From Verpa conica (taxonomy: Eukaryota > Ascomycota > Pezizomycetes > Pezizales > Morchellaceae), in the NCBI GenBank assembly GCA_033030425.1, contig JAUFSD010000005.1:124001-188000 (forward strand): 64,000 nt of DNA, read 5' to 3'. The notes beneath the pieces are model-generated. The model saw only the letters and a list, made by a program, of their open reading frames with translations, had not been told where the DNA came from and did no database searches. Made by a program: the position numbers and the translations under genes. Below, piece after piece: positions 35,191-45,648 of this stretch; position 1 is the first letter of the stretch; each line of letters opens with the position of its first letter.

Positions 35191-35641
35191 ATATGGCGCG
35201 CGCAGACTTAAATGTGCTAGCCGAGTTCGGGTGTGGAACAGCAACCCACACCAAATCTTAGCCAAACTTCAATAATCTGGGCATGCAAAAAATAAAAAAA
35301 AATCCTACAAGCTCAAGTGTATGCTCAACAGAAAACAAACACTACCAATATATGATCCCAGTGGAGTTTTTCCTCTAGTATACCCCTTCTTACTTGTTAG
35401 GCTATATGTAGCATCCATCATGTCTAAGTATTTCTAGGAATGGTTCCATTTGGCACTTTCTACAGCCAAAAATGAAGTTTTATTCCACAACAACTACACA
35501 TGCCAAAGCTTAACAAAAAGATATGGAGCTTTATTGATGCTATACAAGGCCACATATCTTTTTGTTAGTCTTTTGGCTGGCTGTGAGGGCCGGAATATCG
35601 GCTGAAATTTTGCGTCACATTTAAGACTGCGCGCGCCATAT
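35191..35641. mobile_element. MITE-like element, family 2
   Basis: 451 bp bounded by 26-bp terminal inverted repeats at 35191-35216 and 35616-35641. The left one starts ATATGGCGCGCGCAGACTTA; the two differ at one position. An inner perfect 14-bp inverted repeat (AACAAAAAGATATG / CATATCTTTTTGTT) is at 35513-35526 and 35553-35566. There is no transposase frame, so it is non-autonomous. It is unrelated in sequence to family 1. Flanking TA bases may be the target duplication. Confidence 0.7.
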
Positions 35642-36523
35642 TAGTAAAATTAGTATGGTATGTAGGTCTGGTCAAATTTCCAAACTTCACCCGATTACGA
35701 GTATATGGGGGCAGGTTCGCTTCCCACTATACATGAAGTAGGTTCGCTCCACCTCCCTACATGGGGGTAGGTTTACAACGTTTTAATTATGCGGGTAGGT
35801 GAACTTCCCGGTAGTTTGGATTAGAATCTTTGGATTGAGTCTGGGACGCCTCCATGTGTACCGTAGGAATGGGCTTACTAAGTCTGAAATCAGAGTCTGG
35901 CGGTTAATGCATTGGGTACTTTGTTTTTCAGCGGTAGGTAGCTGTACACGAGCGATTAGCGAATATACGCATTGACTGAATTATATTTCAGCTAGAGGCA
36001 CTTGCCGAAAACAAAATCCGGCAGTTAGAGCGTTGCAGAACGCGGAACTCATTCTCTGTCCAAAGCCTGTTTCCATAAACCTAGCCCTGCACTTCGGCGC
36101 CTCCACCTGACTACTTTGTTAGCCCATGGTGGCTACATGCCGGGTAGGGATTGTGCGTACTTTGAAGGCCGAAGAATGTGTGAATCTTGCCACTGACCTT
36201 TGGTTATAGCCCTTGACGTAAAAATTCGCCGCGTTGAGTTCCCAGAGTGCAGTTGTTTAATCAAAACGATTTGGTAGATATCAAAGGTCAGTCATGTCTT
36301 TACCTGTGCATGGTTAGTTTCAGCTCGAAAAGTCGAATTGCTTTCACCACATTCACATCATAGCTAGCCCTTCATATCAAGAAATCAAAGGAGTCTTTGC
36401 GCAATAGAAAGTAGATAATAGAATGAATCAAATCCTAAAAAAAAAAAAAAATGAGAGTTTTAAAGTATTTTTAGGCACCGAGGTCACCATACATATATAT
36501 GACCAGACGCTAGACTAACAAGG

Positions 36524-36841
36524 TATATGTTCTGGCTCGTTGAGGGGACGTCCTCTATATGGGCCAGTCTACGTCCCCTGTATGGGTAGCAACATACAAA
36601 AAACCCTGGCTACAAAAAAACACTCAGAAAAAAACCTCTAACCCCCTACAAATAAAATAAATCTCAAAATAATAAGAATGATAGCTAGAAAACACGAATT
36701 ATATTTTGAGTGTACCTGTATTAATTGAGCTATACTTTGTTGGCTTGCCCATGGGCGTCCTTCCAGCGGGTAGTATACCAGATTGCCCGTTGAGGGGACG
36801 TCCCCCTGATAGGCACGTCCCCCAACGGGCCAGAACATATA
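36524..36841 (-). mobile_element. MITE-like element, family 1, copy 2
   Basis: 318 bp. The ends read TATATGTTCTGGCTCGTTGA and CCCAACGGGCCAGAACATAT and are inverted repeats of each other. It lies in the opposite orientation to copy 1: its left end matches copy 1's right end, including TAGCAACATA and CCCTGGCTAC. The inner core (ATAAGAATGATAGCTAGAAA) has the same strand orientation as in copy 1 although the arms are reversed, so the core is inverted relative to the arms. Confidence 0.7.
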
Positions 36842-38021
36842 TATGTTACCCTCCATATTCCACTCCACTAGTTAACTTGCCTCCTCTAGGTTACTTATTG
36901 CTAAACTAGAACCTCTAAGCCTGAACTTGACCTTGCGAGAATCTTCCTTATGGACCAATCTTCTGTGTGGCAGAACATTATCTTTCCGTGAAAACCCTTC
37001 CGCCCCAATCCGTTTATATCCTCGAATAGGGCTATCTAAGATTTTTCTAGCCTTAATATGATCGAATAGTTCTGAAGTATCGATTAAAGGTGCCCTAAAT
37101 TTTAATACCGAGGAGAAATTGGTGCCAAGACACTATTTTCAGGGTAGTTCTACGACGGGAGCATAGATGACGACCGCTACTGAATATCTCATAGCTAAGA
37201 CTAGGATACATCGTTGGTAGCGCTTACTCGAAGATTCCCGCGCAGTTATTTAGAGATGGTGAATTCTCAACTCTGTCATGGCTTAAGGATGGCTCATCGG
37301 GAGGTTGGTCGGGATATAGGAACTGGAACCCCAATTGATCCGGTACCTTCTCAACGAGACCTCTTTTGTAGCCGTGGAGATAGGCAAGGTTCATATCTTG
37401 CTAGGTATCGGGGGTAAGCTGTATCATTGGGTTTAGGACTTGGAAGTCATTGATGTATGAGGGCTGTTGGTCCTGCACCTAGTCAAGGTTAAAAGTAGTC
37501 TCAATATCTCTAATTAGAGGGAGGGGGGGGGGAGTGGAGGAATAGGAAGTGGTTCTAAATTCTTGGGGGCTCGATTTAATTGTATCAAGTAGTCTAGTTT
37601 GCTCTCCGCTGTTGGTGGAACTTGCAAAGCTTTGCGGGTATTCGACGAGGTATGCCTGCACAAAAATGTCTCTGTAAAGTTCCTATATATGAGGAGATGT
37701 CCCATAGAGGTGGTCTAAGGTTTATATCTGATCTTCAACTGGTGGGAGAAGGCTCTAGGCCAAGAAATTCGTCACAAATGTTAAGCTCAAAGTCGCTGGA
37801 GCGTAAATTGCCGGACTAGCTTGGTTTTGGTATCAATCTCGGTATGTTGCTCATAAGCCAACCTATAAGAGGTAGCTAGAGTTGATATCACTACTATCTG
37901 ATTAAATAATTCGAATCCCTAATCATCTCTCTGTGCATCGGCCGACCCCTGCCCCCCCTGCAGCTGAGCACCGAAGCCCCCCTCAGTAGGCTCAAAACCA
38001 CAAAGAAATCATAAGAATACA

Positions 38022-38095
38022 GGAGGGCGGCTCACCTAGCGGTAAGAGTGTGCCCTCCTGCCCCTGGGGTCGATAGTTCGAACCCCGGCCGCACA
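38022..38095 (+). repeat. tRNA-derived sequence (SINE head or tRNA pseudogene)
   Basis: GGCTCACCTAGCGGTAAGAG resembles a D arm with an A box, in which GCTC can pair with GAGT. AGTTCGAACCC at 38075-38085 is a good B box at the right distance. The acceptor and anticodon stems do not pair, so it is not a functional tRNA. Pol III boxes without a tRNA fold are typical of tRNA-derived SINEs. A GGAGGGC / GCCCTCC pair spans the left end. Confidence 0.45.
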
Positions 38096-38734
38096 GAGAT
38101 TACTCTCTCCTCCAGCTGTACGTTGTCACCACGAGCTGTAAAGGATTGAGGAACTCTGATTTTTTGTGATTCTGTTAGAGGTTTTTTATCCCTTACTTTA
38201 ATCAGTAAGGGATTTCAGCGATAATAGGTTTGTGGGAATAACATGCGTATGTTCAGACTCTTATTACCTGGCTCGAGTACTAGAGCTGTACATCACTTCT
38301 CTTGCGTCAAGACAGTGGTTCATATACCACAATCAACCACAATCAGACAGAACAGGGGTCACCACAACCATCAGCCTTATTTTTTAGTATCGCAAAAACA
38401 TCTTATTACGACTGTATCAGTATTAATATATAGCTATATAAATTTACTATTTATCATTACTTGTCTCTCTTCATATGGTTAGACTAGATCTCCTTCGACC
38501 GGGCTAGCAGTGATACTTTAATTTCATATTTTAGTCTAAAATCACATAAGTATATATCGTAGTAATAACTTAACATAGATGTCAGTAAACATAAAAATCT
38601 TGAAAGTTTCTCCCAGCCAGGGACAGGGCTAGGGTTACTAGATAAGTTACCCTCTTTACCACGTATACAATCAGTCAATCAACCTCGAGCTGGGAAACCT
38701 CAACACGATAATACTACCTAGAAAAATACCTCCT

Positions 38735-39466
38735 ATGTCACTCCTCTGCCTTCCTAACGAACTACTATTGGAGATAGCGGAACATCTCGAGACACAACGG
38801 GACCTCTTATCCCTTATTCGGACAAGCCACTGGTTTGCAGGCCTCCTGACACCACTACTTCACAGACTCGCGGTTCAAGATAGAACTGCATCAGATATCG
38901 TATTAGCAGCATCAAAAGGTCACGTTGGCTTAATCAGGCTACTACTAGCTGAAGGCTTTGATATCAACTATCAGGGGCGTGGGAGCTCAAGAGGTTTCAC
39001 GGCACTCTCTCGGGCAGTTATAGCTAGAAATGAAGAAATAGTACGATTTTTACTGAAGAATGGGGCCGACGCCAATCTCCGGTGTAGTCTTGGTTTTACA
39101 CCCCTCTACCTTGCGTCAATACGAGGCTCTAGGAACATTATACAGGAACTACTGGATAATGGGGCAGTAATCTCCGCAATGGACAAAAGCTGCCAGACTG
39201 CACTTCATGTCGCCGTGTCCTTTGAGCGAGAAGCGGCAGTGAGCCTGCTGCTGGAAAGAGGAGCAGATCCTGATCGTGAAGACATCTATGGGGAAACGCC
39301 ACTCCAGATTTCTCTTGCCAGGACTTCAGACGTTTCGAAAAGGATTGCCTGGATATTATCGAAATATAGTGTATCTGTTGGAGTTAGTAGTATTAGTAGA
39401 CAGGCAAAATTATCTAGTGGCAAGAATATGGGCTGGATCCGCGGTTTGAGTTGTTTTGGGCGGTGA
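38735..39466 (+). CDS. F-box/ankyrin repeat protein (paralogue E)
   Basis: A single exon of 243 codons starting directly with the F-box (MSLLCLPNELLLEIAEHLET, to about residue 45 with LLTPLLHRLAVQDR, a segment shared with paralogue B). Ankyrin repeats run from about 51 to 212 (VLAASKGHVGLIRLLLAEGF; ALSRAVIARNEEIVRFLLKN; QTALHVAVSFEREAAVSLLL). The aromatic WAAWKG repeat of B and D is missing, so the first repeat is diverged. It ends in a short basic tail. A tRNA-derived repeat lies about 640 bp upstream. Predicted SCF substrate adaptor with an unknown target. Confidence 0.85.
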   Translation: MSLLCLPNELLLEIAEHLETQRDLLSLIRTSHWFAGLLTPLLHRLAVQDRTASDIVLAASKGHVGLIRLLLAEGFDINYQGRGSSRGFTALSRAVIARNEEIVRFLLKNGADANLRCSLGFTPLYLASIRGSRNIIQELLDNGAVISAMDKSCQTALHVAVSFEREAAVSLLLERGADPDREDIYGETPLQISLARTSDVSKRIAWILSKYSVSVGVSSISRQAKLSSGKNMGWIRGLSCFGR

Positions 39467-40074
39467 GGGTGGTACTCTTGGTATTCTGGCTAGGAGATCA
39501 ATGGGAGGGTAGTTTCATATCTTTATTTAGGTGTCCTACGATTGCATCTTGTAGGCTTGCTTCATGTATTGTCTTTTATTCTAATTCTCTCTATTCCGCG
39601 CTGCTCTGATTTCTTAGCGAAGTAAAGCTGGTTTCAATTTCTTGTGTTTCTAATAGGACACGTACTTTTGATGTCTGTATCAACTCGAAGGTGGTCAATG
39701 CACTGAGACAACTTCTTACCTATCGCGATAAGCTGCCACAATGAGCCCTATAACTCGCCACGATAAAGGGTGACGCCATAGACACAAGGACCTCTTCCCA
39801 GATCCTCTCCACTATTCACCCCCCCTAAATCTATAGAGGATTCAACTCTAAATTGTTTATCTCTTCCCTTACTCCAGAGAGCAACAGCTATTGGACACCC
39901 TCTGGTTAGATATGTCTACTAATGAGGTAAACTTAAGCTCTTAACTTTGCACACCTTCCATTTTTCATACCTACAGCCCCCTTCCACCTAGGTCAAATAG
40001 CCTTCTAGAGCGCATGGCGTTGCCAAAAGTGTAGCTCCTTACGGACTAACGATCGTGGATTCTAGATTGCACAG
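39467..40074. other. Intergenic or 5' region of the next gene
   Basis: Must contain the first exon(s) of the gene that continues at 40075. Candidate starts are an ATG at about 39912 (ATGTCTACTAATGAG, followed by GTAAAC) and one at about 40014 (ATGGCGTTGCCAAAA). A CTAAC branch site lies at about 40045, before the 40074 acceptor. I could not choose between them. Confidence 0.45.
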
Positions 40075-41338
40075 CTAAAGTACAAGCATCTCACACGTCC
40101 TCCTGGCGTAGAGAAGACAGACGAAGAAATTGAAGAGGACGAAGAAGAGGATGAAGAATTCAGGAGAGAACTTGTAAAGGGTAAAGAGGCTATCGGACTG
40201 GAGTCCACCCCGGACATTAAGCAAAAGATCCCTAAGCGAGGAGAGGAAGACTGGCCATGGATAATCTCGGAGAATGGGGGCAGGTTGCTCGATGAGATGA
40301 TTAGGGCTGCTCGTGATACGAGACCGGATGATCATGGTGTTTACCTTCATAAGCATTTTCATGGGTATGGGTGTATGGAGGTTATTGAGAATCGGGTATG
40401 TGAACACACCTTCCCTGCGTTTGATGATATAGTTACGGGACCCGATATAGACCCCCCAGAGCTGAAGCCGAGCTTGCTGTTGATGTGTCCTTTCTTTGTA
40501 GATCTTGAGGTTTGCTAGAGCCTTGAATAGAAAGGAGGTAAGCCTTCTCGAACTATGGCTCAATATCGAAGTTCTGGCATACTTTTTCATAAGCGGTTTC
40601 GACTATTGGTTAAGTGCGTCTCCTGCCGTTAAGATTTCGCATTCCGGACCTATACCAGCTGCAAAGCACCCACTAACATTCCTTACCCTAGGGTCTGATG
40701 ATAGCGAACGTGGTGATCGCATACTTACCATCTCTGCCGCTATGTTCTTTGCCTGTATCTCAAAGCTACCAAACGGTGCCTCGGACCTAAAGCAAGTAAA
40801 GAACGCTCCAGCGATCTTTGGAGCAATTTTTGAATTTACAACAGATGTCCTCAACATTGCAGAAAGTCATTATACGAAGATTCTGGAGTGGGCACCCACT
40901 TTACTAGCTATCCTCGAAGAAGCAGACGTTGAGATTTGGAATGGCCATGAATCGTTGGAGACAGTGAAGGAGAAGATGGGTCCTATTATTGGGGAAGAGG
41001 ATAAGCTGCAAGCAGCGACGCAGAAGTGGCCGTTTGGAACATTGGTAGGTCTTATGAGTGTATAGTTCTTCGGAGAGACGGAAACTGATTTATAACAGCT
41101 GTCTCAGATCCGCGCAAAGTACGCGTTTGGTGGGAGTGCCCATGATTTGACTACATGGTCCAAAGCAGAGAAGCAGAATGGACGCCTCGGACCTGTCAGA
41201 TCAAAGCGACTGGCGACTGGGTCGATATATAGTGATAGTGAGGATGAGGAAAATGATTATGATATTCGTACTGCTAAGCCGGGAAAGGCTGCGCCGGAGA
41301 AGGGCGCAAAGCCTAAGAGGGTGAGGTCGTATTATTAA
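40075..41338 (+). CDS. Hypothetical protein with an acidic N-terminal region (5' end unresolved)
   Basis: Three visible exons: 40075-40395, 40502-41044 and 41099-41338 (introns 106 and 54 bp with GTATGT/TAG and GTAGGT/CAG ends). All are in phase 0 and encode 367 residues. I do not recognise it. The first visible exon has an acidic run (EEIEEDEEEDEEF) and LDEMIRAARDTRPDDHGVYL. The middle exon contains an apparent helical domain (ISAAMFFACISKLPN; LEWAPTLLAILEEADVEIWN; TVKEKMGPIIGEEDKLQAAT). The last exon is basic and acidic by turns (SDSEDEEND; KPGKAAPEKGAKPKRVR), suggesting a nuclear protein. The acceptor at 40074 follows a TTGCACAG context with a CTAAC branch site, so coding sequence upstream is expected. 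Confidence 0.6.
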
Positions 41339-41987
41339 CAGGTAATCGGGGTGGCCCGTAGGGTCTATTGTTGGGCGAATATATATTTTGCCTTTTGCTT
41401 TTGGTACTGGGCTACGATTGGATTTTAAATTTAACCTTTGGTAAATATCTGGTTAACCGGGTGTTTAAATTATCTATACCGTGGGGTATTTATCTAGGTG
41501 TTGGAGATGCGAGCCGAGGGGTGAGGGTACCTAGAGATCATCATACCGAGTGATATAGCATAATGTAGGTTATGTGATAGTTCAAAAAGAATAGTTAGTT
41601 ACATGTAGGAATCTTGTATTGAACGGAGATTATATAGGCGAATAGTTTCTAGATAAATTTGTCATATGTAACTTTGGTTTTTTTTGCCTATATTTAAATA
41701 TCGCACTTTTCTGTCGGTTCCTCCTCCTACCTCCCCCACAAACACCCAAGCAACAGCTTAGTTAACAGCTCATAAAACAGCTTGACCAACAGCTTATGCA
41801 ACAGCTTGACCAACAGCTTATGAAACAGCTTGACTAACAGCTTATCCAACTGCTTGATCAACAAGCGCTTTTTAATCAACAAGCTACTTAATCCACAAGC
41901 ACTTATCTCCAACTACTTCAATATACAACAATTTTTGGCAACTCATTTTTGGCTATATTAATACTCCTTTATTAATATAACTTAGCA
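41339..41987. other. Intergenic / promoter of the F-box gene
   Basis: Contains the 12-bp tandem array at 41752-41859 and TATTAATATAAC just before the start at 41988. No other feature is seen. Confidence 0.55.
41752..41859 (+). repeat. 9 x 12-bp tandem repeat in the promoter
   Basis: Nine head-to-tail 12-bp units with consensus AACAGCTTNNNN. Units ending GACC/GACT alternate with units ending ATGC/ATGA/ATCC, giving a 24-bp higher-order period. Degenerate AACAAGC units continue to about 41900. The core CAGCTT contains CAGCT, half of an E-box-like site. The array ends about 130 bp before the start of the F-box gene and may be promoter or leader sequence. Confidence 0.85.
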
Positions 41988-43064
41988 ATGGAGGCCACCC
42001 AAGGTCAGAAAAATAACGATCACAATTCGGGCATGCCGGATACTACCAAAAACATCTTATCGATTAGTAGGTTTAAGCGGCATAGCTCTCTCGCCGTTCA
42101 AACAGTGCACAAAAACGCACTCAATTACCTTTACCAATCAGAGAAGTCCAAGCTCTTCCAAATCGAGAATATACCTGGGGAGATTATCACGGAAGTGCTC
42201 CTTCACTTGGACTCCTTCAAAGATCTCTTTAATATTATTAAAACCTCTGCCAAATTCTTCAGAGTCTTTAACATATATAGAAAATCTATTATGTGCCAGG
42301 TTGCCAAGAACATCCTTGGAGATGCCTATGAAGACGCTACCACTGTTTTAGTCTACCAACGTGGGGCCTCTGGTAATCTCTCAAACTGTGTATCGGTGAA
42401 GAAAGACTTGGAGACCGAGTTTATCTTACAACAGACGGATATTGTCCAACTAGTCGCCAATCAACGCTTTTTCACCAGTTGCTCCGTGGACTTTCTTACT
42501 TTTAAGCCAACCAAACATCGGCTCAGCCAGCCTAGCTTTCGTGATCGTCCTCCCCCTTCGTTCTCTACCGATGAACCTCTCCCCATCAAGTTGTTCTACA
42601 AGGCGTGGGTATTGACCATGCAGTTTGGCTACGACAATGTTGATACCTTTGCCCGCCGTGAGCCTCTCCCCGAGCAAGAAGTGGACCTCTACTGGATCAC
42701 CCGCATCATGTATGACAATGCGAACTTCGGCAAGAACATCATTAACCCAAAGTGGACCTCCAGTCTCAACAAATCCCAAGGAACTATCATGAGGGATATG
42801 TTTAGCTGGTGGGGAAATATCAGGGAGTTTGGCAACTGCGATATTATTGAGAAGAACTCTCTTCTTGGTGCGAAGATCATTTGCCACTTTTGGTTTACCG
42901 CTGCCGATATTCACGTGGGTGGTCAGGTTTTTGTGCCTGCTGAGTTGAGGACTTTGTGTAGGGACTTTTGGAGGGACTATGCGAGTAGGGATGCTAAGAG
43001 GGCTGGAATGCACCACGTTGAGCTTCTTGTGAAGAAATATAAGCTTGACGATAAGTGGGATTAG
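41988..43064 (+). CDS. F-box protein without ankyrin repeats
   Basis: A single-exon gene of 358 codons. After a polar N-terminus, residues 58-100 form an F-box (FQIENIPGEIITEVLLHLDS, then LFNIIKTSAKFFRVF). The remaining 250 residues have no recognisable repeat. They contain aromatic-rich segments (KAWVLTMQFGYDNVDTFARR; DLYWITRIMYDNANFGKNII) and end in KYKLDDKWD. This looks like the lineage-specific F-box proteins common in filamentous ascomycetes, where the C-terminal region selects the substrate. Codon use is rich in C-ending codons, unlike the AT-rich flanks. The start ATG is the first in frame. Confidence 0.75.
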   Translation: MEATQGQKNNDHNSGMPDTTKNILSISRFKRHSSLAVQTVHKNALNYLYQSEKSKLFQIENIPGEIITEVLLHLDSFKDLFNIIKTSAKFFRVFNIYRKSIMCQVAKNILGDAYEDATTVLVYQRGASGNLSNCVSVKKDLETEFILQQTDIVQLVANQRFFTSCSVDFLTFKPTKHRLSQPSFRDRPPPSFSTDEPLPIKLFYKAWVLTMQFGYDNVDTFARREPLPEQEVDLYWITRIMYDNANFGKNIINPKWTSSLNKSQGTIMRDMFSWWGNIREFGNCDIIEKNSLLGAKIICHFWFTAADIHVGGQVFVPAELRTLCRDFWRDYASRDAKRAGMHHVELLVKKYKLDDKWD

Positions 43065-44613
43065 TACTGGTTTAATGAAACTACTACTGGCGGAGGAGGG
43101 AGGAGGCTGGGGGTTGTTGGGAATTGCCAGAATGAGAAAAAGATTACTTATAGCCAGGGCAGGGCGATTTTTGTGTCGAATAATGGGGTCTAATAATTTT
43201 GTGTGGGGTAGCACTGTACCCGGGAACTGTCCGAATATGCCTGATTAGTCACACTTGGCTGTACTGTATTATCTAAGGAATAATAAAGATGAAATCTTAA
43301 TATCATTGACACCGGACTTGTACCCTCTGTTGACTGAGATCCCTGCCTTGGACCGGGGACTACTCCGTAGTGCTGCAAAGATGTCCGGGAAGTTTGTAGG
43401 CTCTAGCTACCCATGAGTACTATATCTCTAGTGTTTCTCGGATCTATCCCACTTCGAAAGTGTGGTTCCGTTTCATTCATATGATGGGTTAGGGTCTATC
43501 CATCAACGGAGTACGTCTGCGTACGCGGCCAGATGGGGAGATTAGTCATCATAAGGAGTTTGGAGCTTATAGCTCTAGCTAGGAGACACTCAACCCCAGC
43601 ATTTCCGATATTACAAGACTGCTATAGGGTTAAGTTGCCTAGAATTCCTACTCCGATGTTTAATAAATGCTTATATATATACCTTGATGCAGTATACACG
43701 TCACTACTGCAATATTCTACCTTAATTGCGTTACTAGGAGCTTTCTACAACTCGTTCTCGGAAGACTTGGGAAACCCTCCGCTCATCGGCTGCAAATGTT
43801 CCGATTTCCCTTGTAGTTGTTTATTCTTACACAAGGTTCTAAAACCTGGTTTATAAATTTTTTAGACGAATCCAAGCCCTTTCATCCACACACTTGGCAT
43901 AAATGGACTGAGGGGTGATTAGCTAAATCCCCCACGAAAAATATATTCCTTATCCTCGGTTTATATTCTTTCTTATCTGATCGGGGTGGGTTACTTGTGA
44001 AATGCTATTCGGGTGATCGACATCATACTTAAGCTTCAGTTGTGTCGCAACAATATTTTTTTTTTGTTTGGCCGCCCCATCAGCTAGCAGTCATGAGCCT
44101 AAACAGGCTGTTAACTGTTTTTTTTTTTGTGGGGAAGCCTGTCATGGGCTGTCAGCTCCATGACACCGGTACCCACATACTGTGGATAATTACTGGGAAA
44201 AAACACTTGCCGACGATCACACGTTTTAATTCGGCTAAAAGGCACAGGCCCTGCATACGTATAAACCCCACAATATACGGCCGAGGCGCCCGAAACGTTC
44301 CTGGAGAGTTCCCCGGAGTCTGCAGAACAAAACGAATAGTTGGCTAAGATCATCACTCGGATAACTCTACGTTTCTTAGAAGCCTGGTCAATATAAGGAT
44401 GGGATTCTAGGGGCAGCGGACCGTGAACCGTAGTTTTTCGCCCCGTGTTTCCGTCAAGGAGATTTGAACATTTACTTTGTTTGTAGATTTGTATAATACT
44501 ATAATACTTTTTTTTTTCCCTTTTAATTATAAATGAGACGAACTATCCCCCATCAGTTTGAGATTCTGTATCGACCATTGTGCAAAGGACGACTCACTCT
44601 ATAACTCACCAAA
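43065..44613. other. Intergenic, no gene seen
   Basis: Between the F-box gene and the GH12 gene. A frame of 107 codons at 43533 has no recognisable features. Poly-T runs are at about 44056, 44121 and 44510. The last 150 bp are the presumed GH12 promoter and leader. Confidence 0.55.
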
Positions 44614-45648
44614 ATGAAGTTCACTCTCGCTGCCTCTTTGCTTTTGAATGCCTGTGCTGTCCTGGCTGCAGATTTCTGCGGACAATGGTAAGCTATGTCG
44701 CTCTAAATCTAGACTGAAAGGTTACTGACACAATTCACACATATAGGGACTCCGTCACTACATCCAACAACTATATCATCTACAATAACTTGTGGGGTTC
44801 TAGTTATGCGACATCTGGCTCTCAGTGCACAGGCCTCGATTCTGTAAGCGGTACTACGGTGGCATGGCACACAAGTTGGAGCTGGGCTGGTGGACAATAG
44901 TATGTTAAGACCCGTGATATATAATATTTAATATCCGTACTTACATTTGTGGAACTAGTAATGTCAAGAGTTTCGCAAATGCCAATCTGATCTTCACCCC
45001 CAAGACGATTGCCAACATCGCATCTATTCCTTCCACAGTGAGATATTCGTATGTTACTCCTATCCCCAAGCTTAGATTGAGCCATCAGCCCCTAATAGCA
45101 CTCATGGTATTAGTTACACGTACTCTGGAACCATGGTTGCCAATGTTGCATACGACATCTTCCTTCACAATACCGCAGGAAGCAGCACCTCGGCTTACGA
45201 GGTCATGATCTGGGTATATATTATTCCCCTAATCCGAAATAATCCTAGTATTACTAAGGTCTAACCTAAATACAGCTCGGAGCTTATGGCGGTGCTGGTC
45301 CTATCTCAGCCACCGGTTCTGCAATTGCCACAGTGACCATTGCTGGTTACTCGTGGAGGCTCTACCAGGGCTATAACGGATCAATGAACGTTTTCTCATT
45401 CGTTGCCGTCAGCAGCCCCATTACCAGCTTCGCCGGAGATGCCAAGTTGTTCCTTACCTACCTTGTCAACACCCACGGACTTCCAAGCTCGTACTACGTT
45501 AACAGTAAGTTCTTGAGGCTTCTAACCCCTATGCATAGAAGGATGGAGACTAATAGTTTTTTTTATAGCCATCCAAGCCGGAACTGAGCCATTCCTTGGC
45601 ACTAACGCCAGGCTCACTGTTTCTGCTTTCTCCGTTGTGGTCAACTAA
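44614..45648 (+). CDS. GH12 family endoglucanase / xyloglucanase, secreted
   Basis: Six inferred exons: 44614-44687, 44747-44899, 44959-45048, 45114-45213, 45276-45504 and 45569-45648. All five introns are 59-65 bp and all phases agree. The product is 241 residues, the usual GH12 length. A signal peptide ([18 protein letters not shown]) is followed by the family start DFCGQWDSVT and NLWGSS. The nucleophile Glu135 is in YEVMIWLG and the acid/base Glu222 in AGTEPFLG; the [12 protein letters not shown] and FSFVA strands are intact. Enzymes of this family hydrolyse beta-1,4-glucan or xyloglucan outside the cell with retention of configuration. The sequence cannot tell cellulase from xyloglucanase. 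Nothing suggests inactivation. Confidence 0.92.

Larger units (their letters stand above)
35642..38734. other. Intergenic repeat-rich region
   Basis: Holds MITE copy 2 (36524-36841), a tRNA-derived sequence (about 38022-38095) and three degenerate repeats of about 27 bp with the core GTAGGTTCGC (35700-35790). Frames of 60-67 codons at 37214-37820 show no recognised domain. Nothing else is supported. Confidence 0.5.

Noticed and set aside
37214..37820. Short frames considered as retrotransposon fragments
   Set aside because: No reverse transcriptase, integrase or protease motif could be identified in any frame.
37904..37916. B-box-like TTCGAATCC motif
   Set aside because: No credible A box or cloverleaf can be formed upstream.
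40538..40686. Possible intron (GTAAGC...CCCTAG) inside the middle exon of the acidic protein gene
   Set aside because: Donor and acceptor phases do not match, and the frame is open without removing it.
42450..43214. 254-codon minus-strand frame opposite the F-box gene
   Set aside because: It is antisense to a well-formed F-box frame and has no recognisable features; C-rich third positions keep the opposite frame open.
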